Part shown: in pieces, positions 1-9,091 of the stretch
Layout: every line of letters starts with the position of its first letter
How positions within the stretch are numbered: position 1 is the stretch's first letter
Assembly: GCA_022600195.1 (NCBI GenBank)
Contig: JAHZKX010000003.1
Span: forward strand, 78,028-142,027
Source of the DNA: Planctomycetota bacterium
GTDB taxonomy: Bacteria; Planctomycetota; Planctomycetia; Planctomycetales; Planctomycetaceae
Length of the DNA: 64,000 bases
Reading direction: 5' to 3'
The notes under the pieces: model-generated
Told to the model about the DNA's origin: nothing
The model's input: only the letters and a program-made list of their open reading frames with translations
Database searches by the model: none
Program-made: the position numbers and the translations under genes

Positions 1-14
1 TATCCACGGATTGC

Positions 15-1115
15 CTATTGGAATTCCGGAACACTCTGATAACGGCCCGCAGGATCAGAGGCCATCGCTTTCTGTGCAATGTCCAAAAGTTCGCCCGATT
101 TCTCTGTCTCAGCAATCACGTTCTGAGATACCGCCGCCAGACACGCCACAACTTGCTCCCGCTGTGTCTCAGGGGGCGCATCAAGCGTATGCGGAGGTTT
201 GCCCGTGATCATCTCAAACAATATTCCACCCAGAAGATACACATCACTGCGCCGGTCGACCTGCTCAACTCCATTCAGCATTTCCGGTGCCATGTAATAA
301 GGCGTACCACCCGGTGCCGGCGTATGGTAGACTTCGCGCCGCGGGTGGTCCTGCGTCGGCATCGCCAGACCCCAGTCCATCACCAGAACTTCTCCAAACG
401 AACCCAGCATAATGTTGGCCGGTTTCAGATCACGATGGATAATGCAGCGTGCATGCGCAAATGCCACCGCATCCGCCACACGTAACAGGATATCCAGATT
501 CTCAGACACACTGTTCGTGCCAATCCGATCCTTCCATTCCACGCCCTCTACCTGCTTCATTGCATAAAACAGCGCTTCGTCTTCCTGCATACCCAAATCA
601 TAAATCGGGACGATATTCGGATGATCCAGGCCACCTGTAATAATCGCTTCCGAAGTAAAAGCCCGTTGACTACCATTGATCTGCTCTAATTTGGATTTGA
701 GCACCTTGATCGCCACCGGCCGATCCATCGACTGTTGACGACCAGCATACACGGCACCCATACCACCTTCGCCCAACAGTTGATCAACCTCATAGCCAAC
801 ACCAAGCACGAAATCATCATCGGAGGCTATACCCGATGGAACCTGCTGAGTCGCATCAAGATCATCGCTCAACCTGACGGTCTTGTCTAAACCGTCAGAC
901 TCGGGTGAAGGCATTTTGATGGTCTGACCCGGTTCAACATCATCGCCTAGTGCAGACTTCCATTCTTCCATCATCGTCGCCGCCAGATCGATGTCTAGTG
1001 GCAACGTCGCATCGGGAGTCGGAACAGATGACGCACTATTATCCTGTGATACAGTACTGTTGAGTTCTTCATCATTTGGATTGTCACTGTCCGGTTCCGT
1101 AGTTGATGGAGGCAT
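15..1115 (-). CDS. Serine/threonine protein kinase, frame closed by an amber codon after the kinase domain
   Basis: Cytosolic Hanks-type Ser/Thr kinase of 366 residues. An acidic, low-complexity N-terminus (1-105) is followed by a complete kinase domain: Gly-loop GEGGMG at 115-120, ATP-binding VAIK lysine at 137, catalytic HRDLKPAN at 227-234, DWG (the planctomycete variant of DFG) at 247-249, APE at 276-278, and the DRRSDVY segment at 288. The frame stops at TAG (15-17) straight after RYQSVPEFQ, where family members usually continue into 'EFQxAIRxY' and a long C-terminal half with repeats or a membrane segment. The codons beyond TAG read A-I-R-G-Y, the expected continuation, so a CAG-to-TAG change in a longer gene running off the window is likely. 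Domain identification is firm; whether the gene is broken, or the base miscalled, is open. Confidence 0.9.
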   Translation of the reverse strand: MPPSTTEPDSDNPNDEELNSTVSQDNSASSVPTPDATLPLDIDLAATMMEEWKSALGDDVEPGQTIKMPSPESDGLDKTVRLSDDLDATQQVPSGIASDDDFVLGVGYEVDQLLGEGGMGAVYAGRQQSMDRPVAIKVLKSKLEQINGSQRAFTSEAIITGGLDHPNIVPIYDLGMQEDEALFYAMKQVEGVEWKDRIGTNSVSENLDILLRVADAVAFAHARCIIHRDLKPANIMLGSFGEVLVMDWGLAMPTQDHPRREVYHTPAPGGTPYYMAPEMLNGVEQVDRRSDVYLLGGILFEMITGKPPHTLDAPPETQREQVVACLAAVSQNVIAETEKSGELLDIAQKAMASDPAGRYQSVPEFQ

Positions 1116-1311
1116 AGTTGTATTCTAAGATCTAATGATGGGAACAGTTTTAAGGTATGATGTATTCGTCGCAAGGTGGGTCTGTTCAATACATTAGAAA
1201 CGAAGCAGAGACTAAAAGCAAATGAGATTATACACATCAGGAAACCAAGGCGATTCAAGAGTATTCTAATCGATTGCAAATGGGCCGGATCCAAACGGGC
1301 CGAAGAAGAAA

Positions 1312-2424
1312 TCACTTCAGATAGTCATTCAGTTTGAAGTGTACGAACGGACGTTTATAAGCTTCTTCCTGTTTCTTGGCGTAAGAAACCCAAAGTTCCA
1401 AAGCGGTGGCATCATAAACGACGTCTAGAATATTACCGCCCTTGATCGGAATCTGACAGGCGATGTTTATCATTTCCGGGGCACCGATCTTCCCATAGAC
1501 GCGTTTCAAAGGTCCAAAGGCTCCCCGACCTTCGTCCTGGTAGACCAGGTTTTTCATCACCTTTGGTGCTAATTCATCTTTCGGATCATTGTCTTTCCAG
1601 ATCACCAGATTCGGAGCGTGCGCCAACATCTTTACGGCTCTCAAATTTTTTCCATCGCCAACAACATAATGATATTTTTTAATCCGTCTGGCATTTTTAA
1701 AAATGTCAATCGCATGATCCAGCCCATCCGCATCGTACATGACTTGCCGAAACAGAGTGGTAAAATGCACGCCATCCAAATTGAATGGATAATCTTTGCC
1801 AGGGGAATCTCCCATCTCCGAAAGCACAATTCCATTCGCATTCATGCCAGTATTGGCCCCGATGAATCCTGCAAATGTAACATTCACGTGCGGCACTCCA
1901 TCCTTGGGAATGTAGACTGTGATACAGGGATAATTTTGAGCGCCCAAATCCATAGACCAATCCAGATTTCTCGTCTGATAGAGATGTCCATCCTTTGTCG
2001 CAGAACCCCACGCGGCAATACCGCTGCAGGAATAGTCCATCACCACAGGCATGGCATGAGCGCGTTGCAACGTTTTCAATGACATCCCCGTCCCTTCCGC
2101 GAAACCCCGCAGTTCCTCTTTGAAACGGGGATCCGTATGACGAGACACCGATTTCCAGGCCGCATCCAAACTTGAGTTTGAGCATCGTTCTGGTTCACCG
2201 GCCTGGACCTTTTCCATGAGGCTGTGAATCATCCGGGACGCGTCCTCTTTGATCAGTTCCCCCTGCTTCTTACCCATTTCATAGGGCGTGCCTTTGACCA
2301 CGACAACAGGAATCTTGTTAGTACCGGTTCCGATGGATGTCAGATAGCCTTCTGCCTGGGCGATCCCGGAGAGACTCAAACAGGCCGTTAAAACGGTCAC
2401 AACAAACTGAATATTTTTTTTCAT
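1312..2424 (-). CDS. Secreted C45-family autoproteolytic acyltransferase/hydrolase-like protein
   Basis: 370 residues with a classical signal peptide (1-24, ending AQA). The N-terminal segment GTPYEMGKKQGELIKED (45-61) is typical of the acyl-CoA:6-aminopenicillanate acyltransferase-like (MEROPS C45) family. The CSGIAAWG block puts the candidate N-terminal nucleophile at Cys133, followed by the family segment YQTRNLDWSMDLG near 149-161 and NANGIVLSEMG further on. These Ntn-hydrolases cut amide bonds in small acylated substrates after self-processing before the cysteine; the substrate cannot be told from sequence. An AGGA-like ribosome site lies upstream of the ATG. It is monocistronic, downstream of an AT-rich divergent promoter region shared with sulfatase 1. 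Confidence 0.8.
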   Translation of the reverse strand: MKKNIQFVVTVLTACLSLSGIAQAEGYLTSIGTGTNKIPVVVVKGTPYEMGKKQGELIKEDASRMIHSLMEKVQAGEPERCSNSSLDAAWKSVSRHTDPRFKEELRGFAEGTGMSLKTLQRAHAMPVVMDYSCSGIAAWGSATKDGHLYQTRNLDWSMDLGAQNYPCITVYIPKDGVPHVNVTFAGFIGANTGMNANGIVLSEMGDSPGKDYPFNLDGVHFTTLFRQVMYDADGLDHAIDIFKNARRIKKYHYVVGDGKNLRAVKMLAHAPNLVIWKDNDPKDELAPKVMKNLVYQDEGRGAFGPLKRVYGKIGAPEMINIACQIPIKGGNILDVVYDATALELWVSYAKKQEEAYKRPFVHFKLNDYLK

Positions 2425-2902
2425 TATGAAATTTCCTGAATGGGCCCACTGAGAGAACCCTGAATAATAGAAGTGATATGTATTGATATGAATATTTCAA
2501 ATTGAACCGAACATCAATCGAATCATTTTACTAACTGATCACACTATTACCATGATTGATTACATTGATTGACCAAATCTACAAAAATCTTGTCGCCGGG
2601 AACCGCATATTAATAATATGGAATCCTTTCACTGGATGACCAGAATCTGATTGCCATCCGACCAGACGATACCCAAGAACACTTTCTTAAAAACATTTCT
2701 TAATCACTAATGGAATTCACTCCAGAGTACTCACGTGTCCAACATGTTTATTTATTGCAAAACACTTTTAAAGGTTGTCTGAATTATTTGACTGTCTAAC
2801 ATTACTTGATATAGTCGATTGGTATTGTTCCACTTCTAATTATAAGTTGAATCCAACTTCTCAAATCTCTTCGTCTGTCTGAACTGGTCTAAAGGAACTC
2901 AA
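2425..2902. other. AT-rich divergent intergenic region
   Basis: About 480 bases between two divergently transcribed secreted-protein genes, so promoters for both should lie here. It is AT-rich with short TGATTGA-type repeats around 2550-2575. There is no convincing ORF or RNA gene. An AAGGA ribosome site at 2892-2896 sits six bases before the sulfatase ATG. Confidence 0.5.
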
Positions 2903-5272
2903 ATGCGCTACTCTGTTTACTCTCGGCTTTGTATTTGCTCCTTACTTTCATTTACTTTGTCCGGAACCATTTCGGCACAAGATCTCAATCGCAAAATCCT
3001 TCCAATCCCTGAACCAAAACAACCGACATACAGCGAGTTGGATGCCCGAAATGTGAAGCCGCCACCACGCTTTGATGTCAAAGCGCCAAAGGGAGCGCCG
3101 AATGTAGTTATCGTTCTGATAGATGACATCGGCTTTGGTGGTCCCAGCACTTTTGGCGGCCCCATTCAAACACCTACTCTCGACCGTCTCGCCAAAGCAG
3201 GACTGCGCTATAACAATTTTCACACAACCGCGCTCTGCTCACCAACACGAGTGGCACTTAAGTGCGGAAGAAACCATCACACTGCCAACGCTGGCTCAAT
3301 TATGGAAACGGCAACCGCGTTTCCTGGAAACACAGGACAAATCCCCAATAGTGTTGCCCCCCTGGCTGAAATGTTAAGGCTCAATGGTTACAGCACCGGG
3401 GCTTTCGGTAAATGGCATGAAACCGCTGCCTGGGAAACGAGTGTGTCGGGTCCCTATGATCGTTGGCCAACACATCAGGGATTCGACAAGTTTTATGGTT
3501 TCATTGGAGGTGAGACAGACCAATGGTATCCCCTGGTTTATGATGGCGTCACACGCGTCAATCCTACCAGAACAGAAGATTATCACTTTACGAATGACAT
3601 GACGAATCAGGCAATTGGATGGGTCAAAGCACAACAATCGATGACGCCGGACAAACCTTTCTTTGTCTATTTCGCGACAGGAGCCGTTCACGCACCGCAT
3701 CATGTCCCGAAACAATGGATCAAAAAATACAAAGGAAAATTTGATAAAGGCTGGGACCAAATACGAGAAGAGTCCATCGCACGCCAACTGAAAATGGGAA
3801 TCATTCCCGCAGATACGAAACTCGGAGAGAAACCAGATGAGATTAAGGACTGGGATGCCCTTAATGATCAAGAACAGAAACTGTTCGCACATCAGGCTGA
3901 AGTATTTGCTGGATTTCTGGAACAAACAGATCACGAGGTCGGCAGATTAGTGAAAGCGATCGAGGACATCAATGAGATGGACAACACCTTGTTTATCTAC
4001 ATTGCCGGTGATAATGGTACCAGTGCGGAAGGTGGATTCGTTGGAATGTACAACGAAATGACCTATTTCAATAACGTTACCGAGAAAGTCGAAGACCTTG
4101 TTCCACTCATGGAAAAATGGGGAGGCCCTCATACATTCCCACATATGGCCGCAGGTTGGGCTGTTGCGTTTGACTCACCATTTTCCTGGACCAAGCAAGT
4201 CGCCTCTGACTTTGGTGGAACACGCAATGGCATGGTCATTCACTGGCCAAAGAAAATCAAAGAGCCAGGAGGAATCCGTTCACAATTCGGACATGTGATT
4301 GATATTGCTCCGACAATTCTCGAAGCCGCCAGTCTCCCCGAACCGCTGTCTGTCAATGGTACGAAGCAGACCCCCATCGAAGGCACCAGTCTCCTGTATA
4401 CATTCAATGATGCAGACGCAAAAGAACGGCATACAACCCAATACTTTGAGATTTTTGGAAATCGCGCAATCTATCACGAGGGATGGCTGGCACGAACACT
4501 GCATCGGGCTCCCTGGCAGACGCTCAAACAACCGCCCCTCAAATCTGATGTCTGGGACCTCTACAACGTTAAAGAAGATTTCAGTCTTGTGAATAATTTA
4601 GCAAGTAAGAATCCAGAAAAACTGAAACAGCTTCAAAAACTGTTTATGAAAGAAGCTGAGAAATATCACGTATTACCGATTGATGATCGTGTGATTGAAC
4701 GCGTTAACCCGGCGCTGGCAGGACGTCCAGATCTTATGAACGGGCGCAATTCACTCACCCTTTATGATGGCATGAATGGCATGCTGGAAAACACTTTTAT
4801 CAATGTTAAAAACCAGTCAAAGAAAATTACCGCAGAACTTAACATACCCAAAAACGGAGCGAATGGAGTGATTCTGGCACAAGGTGGACGGTTCGGTGGC
4901 TGGTCATTGTATATGAAAGATGGAAAGCCATTCTATACTTATAATTTCCTCGGCTTAAATCAGTACACAGTTTCCGGCAAGAATAAAGTACCTGCGGGAC
5001 CAGCCAAAGTGATTTTGGACTTTAAATATGATGGCGGTGGTGGAGGAAAAGGTGGTCAGGCAACGATTAAAGTCAACGGAAAAGTGGTCGCTAAAGGTCG
5101 TATCGAAAAGACACAACCGCTCATGTTCTCAGCTGACGAAACCGCTGACGTAGGTCTCGATAACCAGACACCAGTTGTAGAAGGCATTGGCATTGGTCGT
5201 GACGAAACTCGTTTCACGGGCAAAATCGATAAAATCATCATCGAAGTCAGCGATTCACAACAGAAGAAGTAA
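2903..5272 (+). CDS. Secreted arylsulfatase (sulfatase 1) with C-terminal beta-rich extension
   Basis: 789 residues, longer than a usual sulfatase (about 450-600). Signal peptide 1-25, then the alkaline-phosphatase-fold sulfatase domain: metal-binding VLIDDIGFGG near 71-80 and the formylglycine motif C-S-P-T-R at 112-116, in which Cys112 must be oxidised to formylglycine by a maturation enzyme. Further signatures are GKWHE near 173 and the IAGDNGTS block near 370. The last 170 or so residues lie outside the catalytic fold and are Gly-rich and beta-like (GGRFGGWSLYMKDGKP), possibly a lectin-like carbohydrate-binding part. It probably removes sulfate esters from polysaccharides in the periplasm or outside the cell. 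A good AAGGA ribosome site fixes the start. A hairpin at 5330-5355 may end the transcript. Confidence 0.93.
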   Translation: MRYSVYSRLCICSLLSFTLSGTISAQDLNRKILPIPEPKQPTYSELDARNVKPPPRFDVKAPKGAPNVVIVLIDDIGFGGPSTFGGPIQTPTLDRLAKAGLRYNNFHTTALCSPTRVALKCGRNHHTANAGSIMETATAFPGNTGQIPNSVAPLAEMLRLNGYSTGAFGKWHETAAWETSVSGPYDRWPTHQGFDKFYGFIGGETDQWYPLVYDGVTRVNPTRTEDYHFTNDMTNQAIGWVKAQQSMTPDKPFFVYFATGAVHAPHHVPKQWIKKYKGKFDKGWDQIREESIARQLKMGIIPADTKLGEKPDEIKDWDALNDQEQKLFAHQAEVFAGFLEQTDHEVGRLVKAIEDINEMDNTLFIYIAGDNGTSAEGGFVGMYNEMTYFNNVTEKVEDLVPLMEKWGGPHTFPHMAAGWAVAFDSPFSWTKQVASDFGGTRNGMVIHWPKKIKEPGGIRSQFGHVIDIAPTILEAASLPEPLSVNGTKQTPIEGTSLLYTFNDADAKERHTTQYFEIFGNRAIYHEGWLARTLHRAPWQTLKQPPLKSDVWDLYNVKEDFSLVNNLASKNPEKLKQLQKLFMKEAEKYHVLPIDDRVIERVNPALAGRPDLMNGRNSLTLYDGMNGMLENTFINVKNQSKKITAELNIPKNGANGVILAQGGRFGGWSLYMKDGKPFYTYNFLGLNQYTVSGKNKVPAGPAKVILDFKYDGGGGGKGGQATIKVNGKVVAKGRIEKTQPLMFSADETADVGLDNQTPVVEGIGIGRDETRFTGKIDKIIIEVSDSQQKK

Positions 5273-5329
5273 GACATCGTTCCTCTAGAAACTTGAGCGG
5301 CGAATACTATCTTCCACAATTCTTCTTTT

Positions 5330-5355
5330 CGCTGCGTCTGCATGCAGGCGCAGCG
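5330..5355 (+). terminator. Candidate hairpin terminator after sulfatase 1
   Basis: The arms 5330-5341 and 5344-5355 are complementary over 12 positions with one G-U pair. The innermost pairs must open to form a loop. A short ATTCATCGTTTT tract follows, weaker than a classic U-run. It lies 57 bases beyond the sulfatase stop codon. Confidence 0.5.
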
Positions 5356-5729
5356 ATTCATCGTTTTACCCTCTCACAAAGGCATCATCACAAAGTAGAA
5401 TCTAAAAAACGCAAAACCAATGTCTTTTTGGCTATTGAATTTTCTAAGCAAGATTAAGTTATAAATAAAAATTATGTTATTTCCTTGATGCGAACTGCAT
5501 AGATTGAAATTTCACTGATTGAATTAGAAGATTGACACGTAATAGATTTAACATGCAATCCCATAATTGCCCGGGACCGCTTTGAAGACTCCTCGTTTGA
5601 ACAAATATATAAGACGAAACTTAGCCTCAGACTTTCACAATAGTTATTAAACCAATAGAGTATACACTAGGACCCGCCCAGCAACACACTGCTGATTATT
5701 TTTCCAACTTTATATCCAATGGATAAACC
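5356..5729. other. Intergenic region before the DUF1080 fusion gene
   Basis: AT-rich, no ORF of interest, presumably holds the promoter of the gene that starts at 5730. I see no clear ribosome site (the sequence before the ATG is GGATAAACC), nor an RNA gene. Confidence 0.4.
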
Positions 5730-8700
5730 ATGAACTACCGACTCGCTATTTCCGCGATCTGCCTCGCGTTGTTGATGAACGTCACCTCTGATGCTGCTGA
5801 TAATAACGGATTCAAACCCTTATTTGATGGCAAGACACTTGATGGCTGGATACAACGTGGGGGGACTGCCAAATACGAAATCGTTGATGACACAATCGTC
5901 GGCACTTCGGTTCCCAAAACACCCAACAGTTTCCTTTGCACTAAGAAATTGTATGGTAACTTTGAGTTGCAGGTTGAGTATAAGGTTGATCCCCTGCTGA
6001 ACTCGGGAATCCAGATCCGCAGTCAGGTTTTTGATAAAGACAAAGTCGTTAAAATAAAGGACAAAAAGGGAAAAGAATCGAAACGAAAAATTGCAGCCGG
6101 TCGAGTACACGGTTATCAAGTCGAAATCGATCCGTCAGACCGCGCCTGGTCAGGTGGAATTTACGACGAAGGTCGACGCGGATGGTTGAATGACCTCTCC
6201 AAAAACGAACCTGCTCGCAAAGCGTTTAAGCAGAATGACTGGAACCATTACCGGATCGTCTGTCGAGGCAACTCGATCAAGACCTGGGTCAACGGTGTTC
6301 CCGCCGCTGATCTCAAAGACGGACTGACACCTAAAGGCTTCATTGCACTTCAGGTTCACGGCGTGGGTAAACACCCCAAAAAAGTCGGCAAGCAGGTCGC
6401 GTGGCGAAATATCAAAATCAAAGAACTCCCAGCAAAAAAGAACGCAAAACCAAAGCAGCGACCCAAAAAACGGCCGAAGCAGACCGTCGGGCCGGCCATT
6501 GGTGGCAACAAGGCAACTCCCATCAATCGCATCAAAGCGGCAAAAGGATTTCAGGTCGAGTTGCTCTACTCCGTTCCCGGTCAGGATCAGGGTTCCTGGG
6601 TCAATCTTTGTACCGATGATAAAGGACGAATTCTCGTTAGTGATCAATTCGGTGAAATGTATCGGATTACACCACCACACGCTGGTAAAACGGTGACCGC
6701 CGCTACCATTGAAAAAGTGCCAGCTAAAATTCGAGCAGTAAACGGCATGGTCTGGGCTTTCGGTGCACTCTATGTGGGCGTAAACGACTACGAACAAAAG
6801 ATCTCCTCAGGCCTGTATCGGATAACCGATAGCAACGGCGATGACCAGCTCGATAAAGTCGAGTTACTCCACGAAGTTCAATCAAAGAGCGATCACGGCG
6901 TTCACGCCCTTATGCCCACACCAGACGGTAAAGCGCTCTACCTGATTACTGGTAACAATACGATTCCACCCGAACTGGCAAAGAGTTCTCCCGTACGACG
7001 TGTCTGGGGAGAGGATCATCTGCTGCCCAGCATGCCCGATGGACGTGGTCATAACCGAGGTGTCCTGGCACCAGGCGGCATTATCTATCGTGTCTCTCCT
7101 GATGGAAAAAAGTTCGAAGCATACGCATCTGGATTTCGAAATATTTTCGACGCTGCTGTCAATCGTGAAGGCGAGCTGTTCACATACGATGCCGACATGG
7201 AATACGACTTCAATACACCCTGGTATCGTCCCACTCGAATTTGCCATGTTACCAGTGGAGCAGAATTTGGCTGGCGAAATGGCGCAGGAAAACGCCCCCC
7301 CTTCTATGCGGACAACCTGCCCGGAGTACTCGACATTGGCCCCGGCTCTCCGACTGGAATGACATTCGGCTATGGAGCAAAATTTCCCGCGAAGTACCAG
7401 AATGCTCTGTACGCTCTCGACTGGAGTTGGGGTAAACTTTATGCCGTCCATCTAAAACCAAGCGGCTCTTCCTACAAGGCAACAAAAGAAGAGTTCGTCA
7501 CCGGAGCACCTCTCCCAATCACCGATGCCATCATCCATCCGCAAGACGGCGCGATGTATTTCACAATTGGCGGACGACGCGTACAATCGGGCCTATACCG
7601 GGTGACCTATGTTGGCGACGAATCCACCGCCCCCGTTCAGCAAACACCTTCAGAAAACGAAGCACGAAAAACCCGACACACTCTGGAAGCGTTTCACGGC
7701 AAGCAGGATCCAAACGCAATCAAAGTCGCCTGGCCTTACCTGGCAAACAAAGATCGCTTCATTCGGTTTGCAGCGCGAACAGCCATTGAACACCAACCGA
7801 CAGAGTCCTGGGCTGACAAAGCTTTAACGGAATCTGACCCAGCCAAACAGGTCGAAGCCTTGCTGGCACTGGCACGCGTCACTGGCGTCTGCCCGCAACA
7901 TCGAAATGAACAGACCCCCGCAGTGGATACCAACATGAGAGATCAACTGCTCTCAGCGGTCATTTCTATCGATGCTTCCAACCTGAAATTACCACAACAG
8001 CTCACTTTACAACGGGCAACACAAATTATTCTCAACCGTTTTGGCCGACCCGATGATTCTACGGTTCAAAAATTGATCGACAGTTTCGATCCGCTTTTCC
8101 CTTCCAAATCTCCTGAGTTAAACTGGTTGTTATGCGAAACACTGGCCTGGCTTCAGTCGCCGACTGTCGCAGAAAAGACCATGGCGCTTATTCAGGCCGC
8201 GCCCGCTCAGGAAGAGCAAATGCAATACGCACGATCCATTCGGATGCTCAAAGTCGGCTGGACGCCGGAACTGCGCACTGCCTATTTCAACTGGTTCCTG
8301 AAAGCGGCCAACTATAAAGGTGGTGCCAGCTTCGAAAAATTCATTCAGTTCGTACGCGACGACGCCGTCGCATCCCTCAGTGAAGTTGAAAAGAAATCCA
8401 TGGCGGAACTTCTTGCGAAAAAACCGGTCAAGAAATCAGCTCTTGAGAACCTGGGTGAAGTCTTTGCAGGACGTCCTGAGACAAAATGGACTCTTGAAGA
8501 ACTCTCAGGATTAGCTCGCAATGGACTGAAAAAGCGAGACTTCGTCAATGGCCGAAAAATGTTTGCAGCTACCGGATGCTTCGCTTGCCACCGCTTTGGA
8601 AATCAGGGCGGCATGACCGGCCCTGACCTGACATCCGCAGGCCGCAGGTATTCACCACATGATTTAATGGATCAGGTCATCAATCCCAGCAAAGTGATCA

Positions 8701-8981
8701 ACGAACAGTTTTCTGCGATCTCAGTGGTTACAGACGATGGCAAGGTTCACACTGGCGTCGTTGTGAACCTGAATGGTGACACGATGACACTCAATACAGA
8801 CCTGACCGACCCCAACAAACGCGTGAGTATTGACCGTAAATTAATCGACGAGCTCGTCGTTTCAAAAACGTCGCCCATGCCAGCCGGCCTGTTCAATCGT
8901 ATGACTAAAGACGAAATCCTCGACCTGATCGCCTACCTGATCAGCGCCGGTGATTCACAGCATGAATTCTTCAAAGACTAA
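5730..8981 (+). CDS. Fusion of DUF1080 (3-keto-disaccharide hydrolase-like), PVC-type dehydrogenase propeller and cytochrome c domain
   Basis: 1083 residues, exported (signal peptide 1-22). Three parts can be seen. (1) A DUF1080/LamG-like domain, about 25-235, beginning with the family pattern FKPLFDGKTLDGW and including NSGIQIRSQ. (2) After a Lys/Pro-rich linker (about 235-255), a beta-propeller of the planctomycete membrane-bound dehydrogenase type, about 264-625, then a helical HEAT-like stretch. (3) A C-terminal haem-binding domain of the Pirellula/Verrucomicrobium type with C-F-A-C-H at 950-954 and a downstream methionine in SPMPAGL as possible sixth ligand. DUF1080 proteins have been linked to hydrolysis of 3-keto-glycosides, so the fusion could join sugar oxidation, electron transfer and cleavage. 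That coupling is inference. Domain calls are sound. Confidence 0.88.
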   Translation: MNYRLAISAICLALLMNVTSDAADNNGFKPLFDGKTLDGWIQRGGTAKYEIVDDTIVGTSVPKTPNSFLCTKKLYGNFELQVEYKVDPLLNSGIQIRSQVFDKDKVVKIKDKKGKESKRKIAAGRVHGYQVEIDPSDRAWSGGIYDEGRRGWLNDLSKNEPARKAFKQNDWNHYRIVCRGNSIKTWVNGVPAADLKDGLTPKGFIALQVHGVGKHPKKVGKQVAWRNIKIKELPAKKNAKPKQRPKKRPKQTVGPAIGGNKATPINRIKAAKGFQVELLYSVPGQDQGSWVNLCTDDKGRILVSDQFGEMYRITPPHAGKTVTAATIEKVPAKIRAVNGMVWAFGALYVGVNDYEQKISSGLYRITDSNGDDQLDKVELLHEVQSKSDHGVHALMPTPDGKALYLITGNNTIPPELAKSSPVRRVWGEDHLLPSMPDGRGHNRGVLAPGGIIYRVSPDGKKFEAYASGFRNIFDAAVNREGELFTYDADMEYDFNTPWYRPTRICHVTSGAEFGWRNGAGKRPPFYADNLPGVLDIGPGSPTGMTFGYGAKFPAKYQNALYALDWSWGKLYAVHLKPSGSSYKATKEEFVTGAPLPITDAIIHPQDGAMYFTIGGRRVQSGLYRVTYVGDESTAPVQQTPSENEARKTRHTLEAFHGKQDPNAIKVAWPYLANKDRFIRFAARTAIEHQPTESWADKALTESDPAKQVEALLALARVTGVCPQHRNEQTPAVDTNMRDQLLSAVISIDASNLKLPQQLTLQRATQIILNRFGRPDDSTVQKLIDSFDPLFPSKSPELNWLLCETLAWLQSPTVAEKTMALIQAAPAQEEQMQYARSIRMLKVGWTPELRTAYFNWFLKAANYKGGASFEKFIQFVRDDAVASLSEVEKKSMAELLAKKPVKKSALENLGEVFAGRPETKWTLEELSGLARNGLKKRDFVNGRKMFAATGCFACHRFGNQGGMTGPDLTSAGRRYSPHDLMDQVINPSKVINEQFSAISVVTDDGKVHTGVVVNLNGDTMTLNTDLTDPNKRVSIDRKLIDELVVSKTSPMPAGLFNRMTKDEILDLIAYLISAGDSQHEFFKD

Positions 8982-9034
8982 ACACAATCACGATTGCGAC
9001 ATCAAACAAGAGAGTCGTCACCTGACATCAAAGA

Positions 9035-9080
9035 CCGCCAGCTCAAAACAAATCTGTGAGTCAACTGGCGGGATTTGTTT
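9035..9080. terminator. Hairpin region between convergent genes
   Basis: CCGCCAG (9035-9041) pairs with CTGGCGG (9065-9071), and AAACAAAT (9046-9053) can pair with ATTTGTTT (9073-9080). The two pairings interleave, so they compete or form a pseudoknot. The position between two converging genes suggests a shared, bidirectional terminator, but there is no long U-run on the plus strand. Confidence 0.35.
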
Positions 9081-9091
9081 CAAGGCAACGA

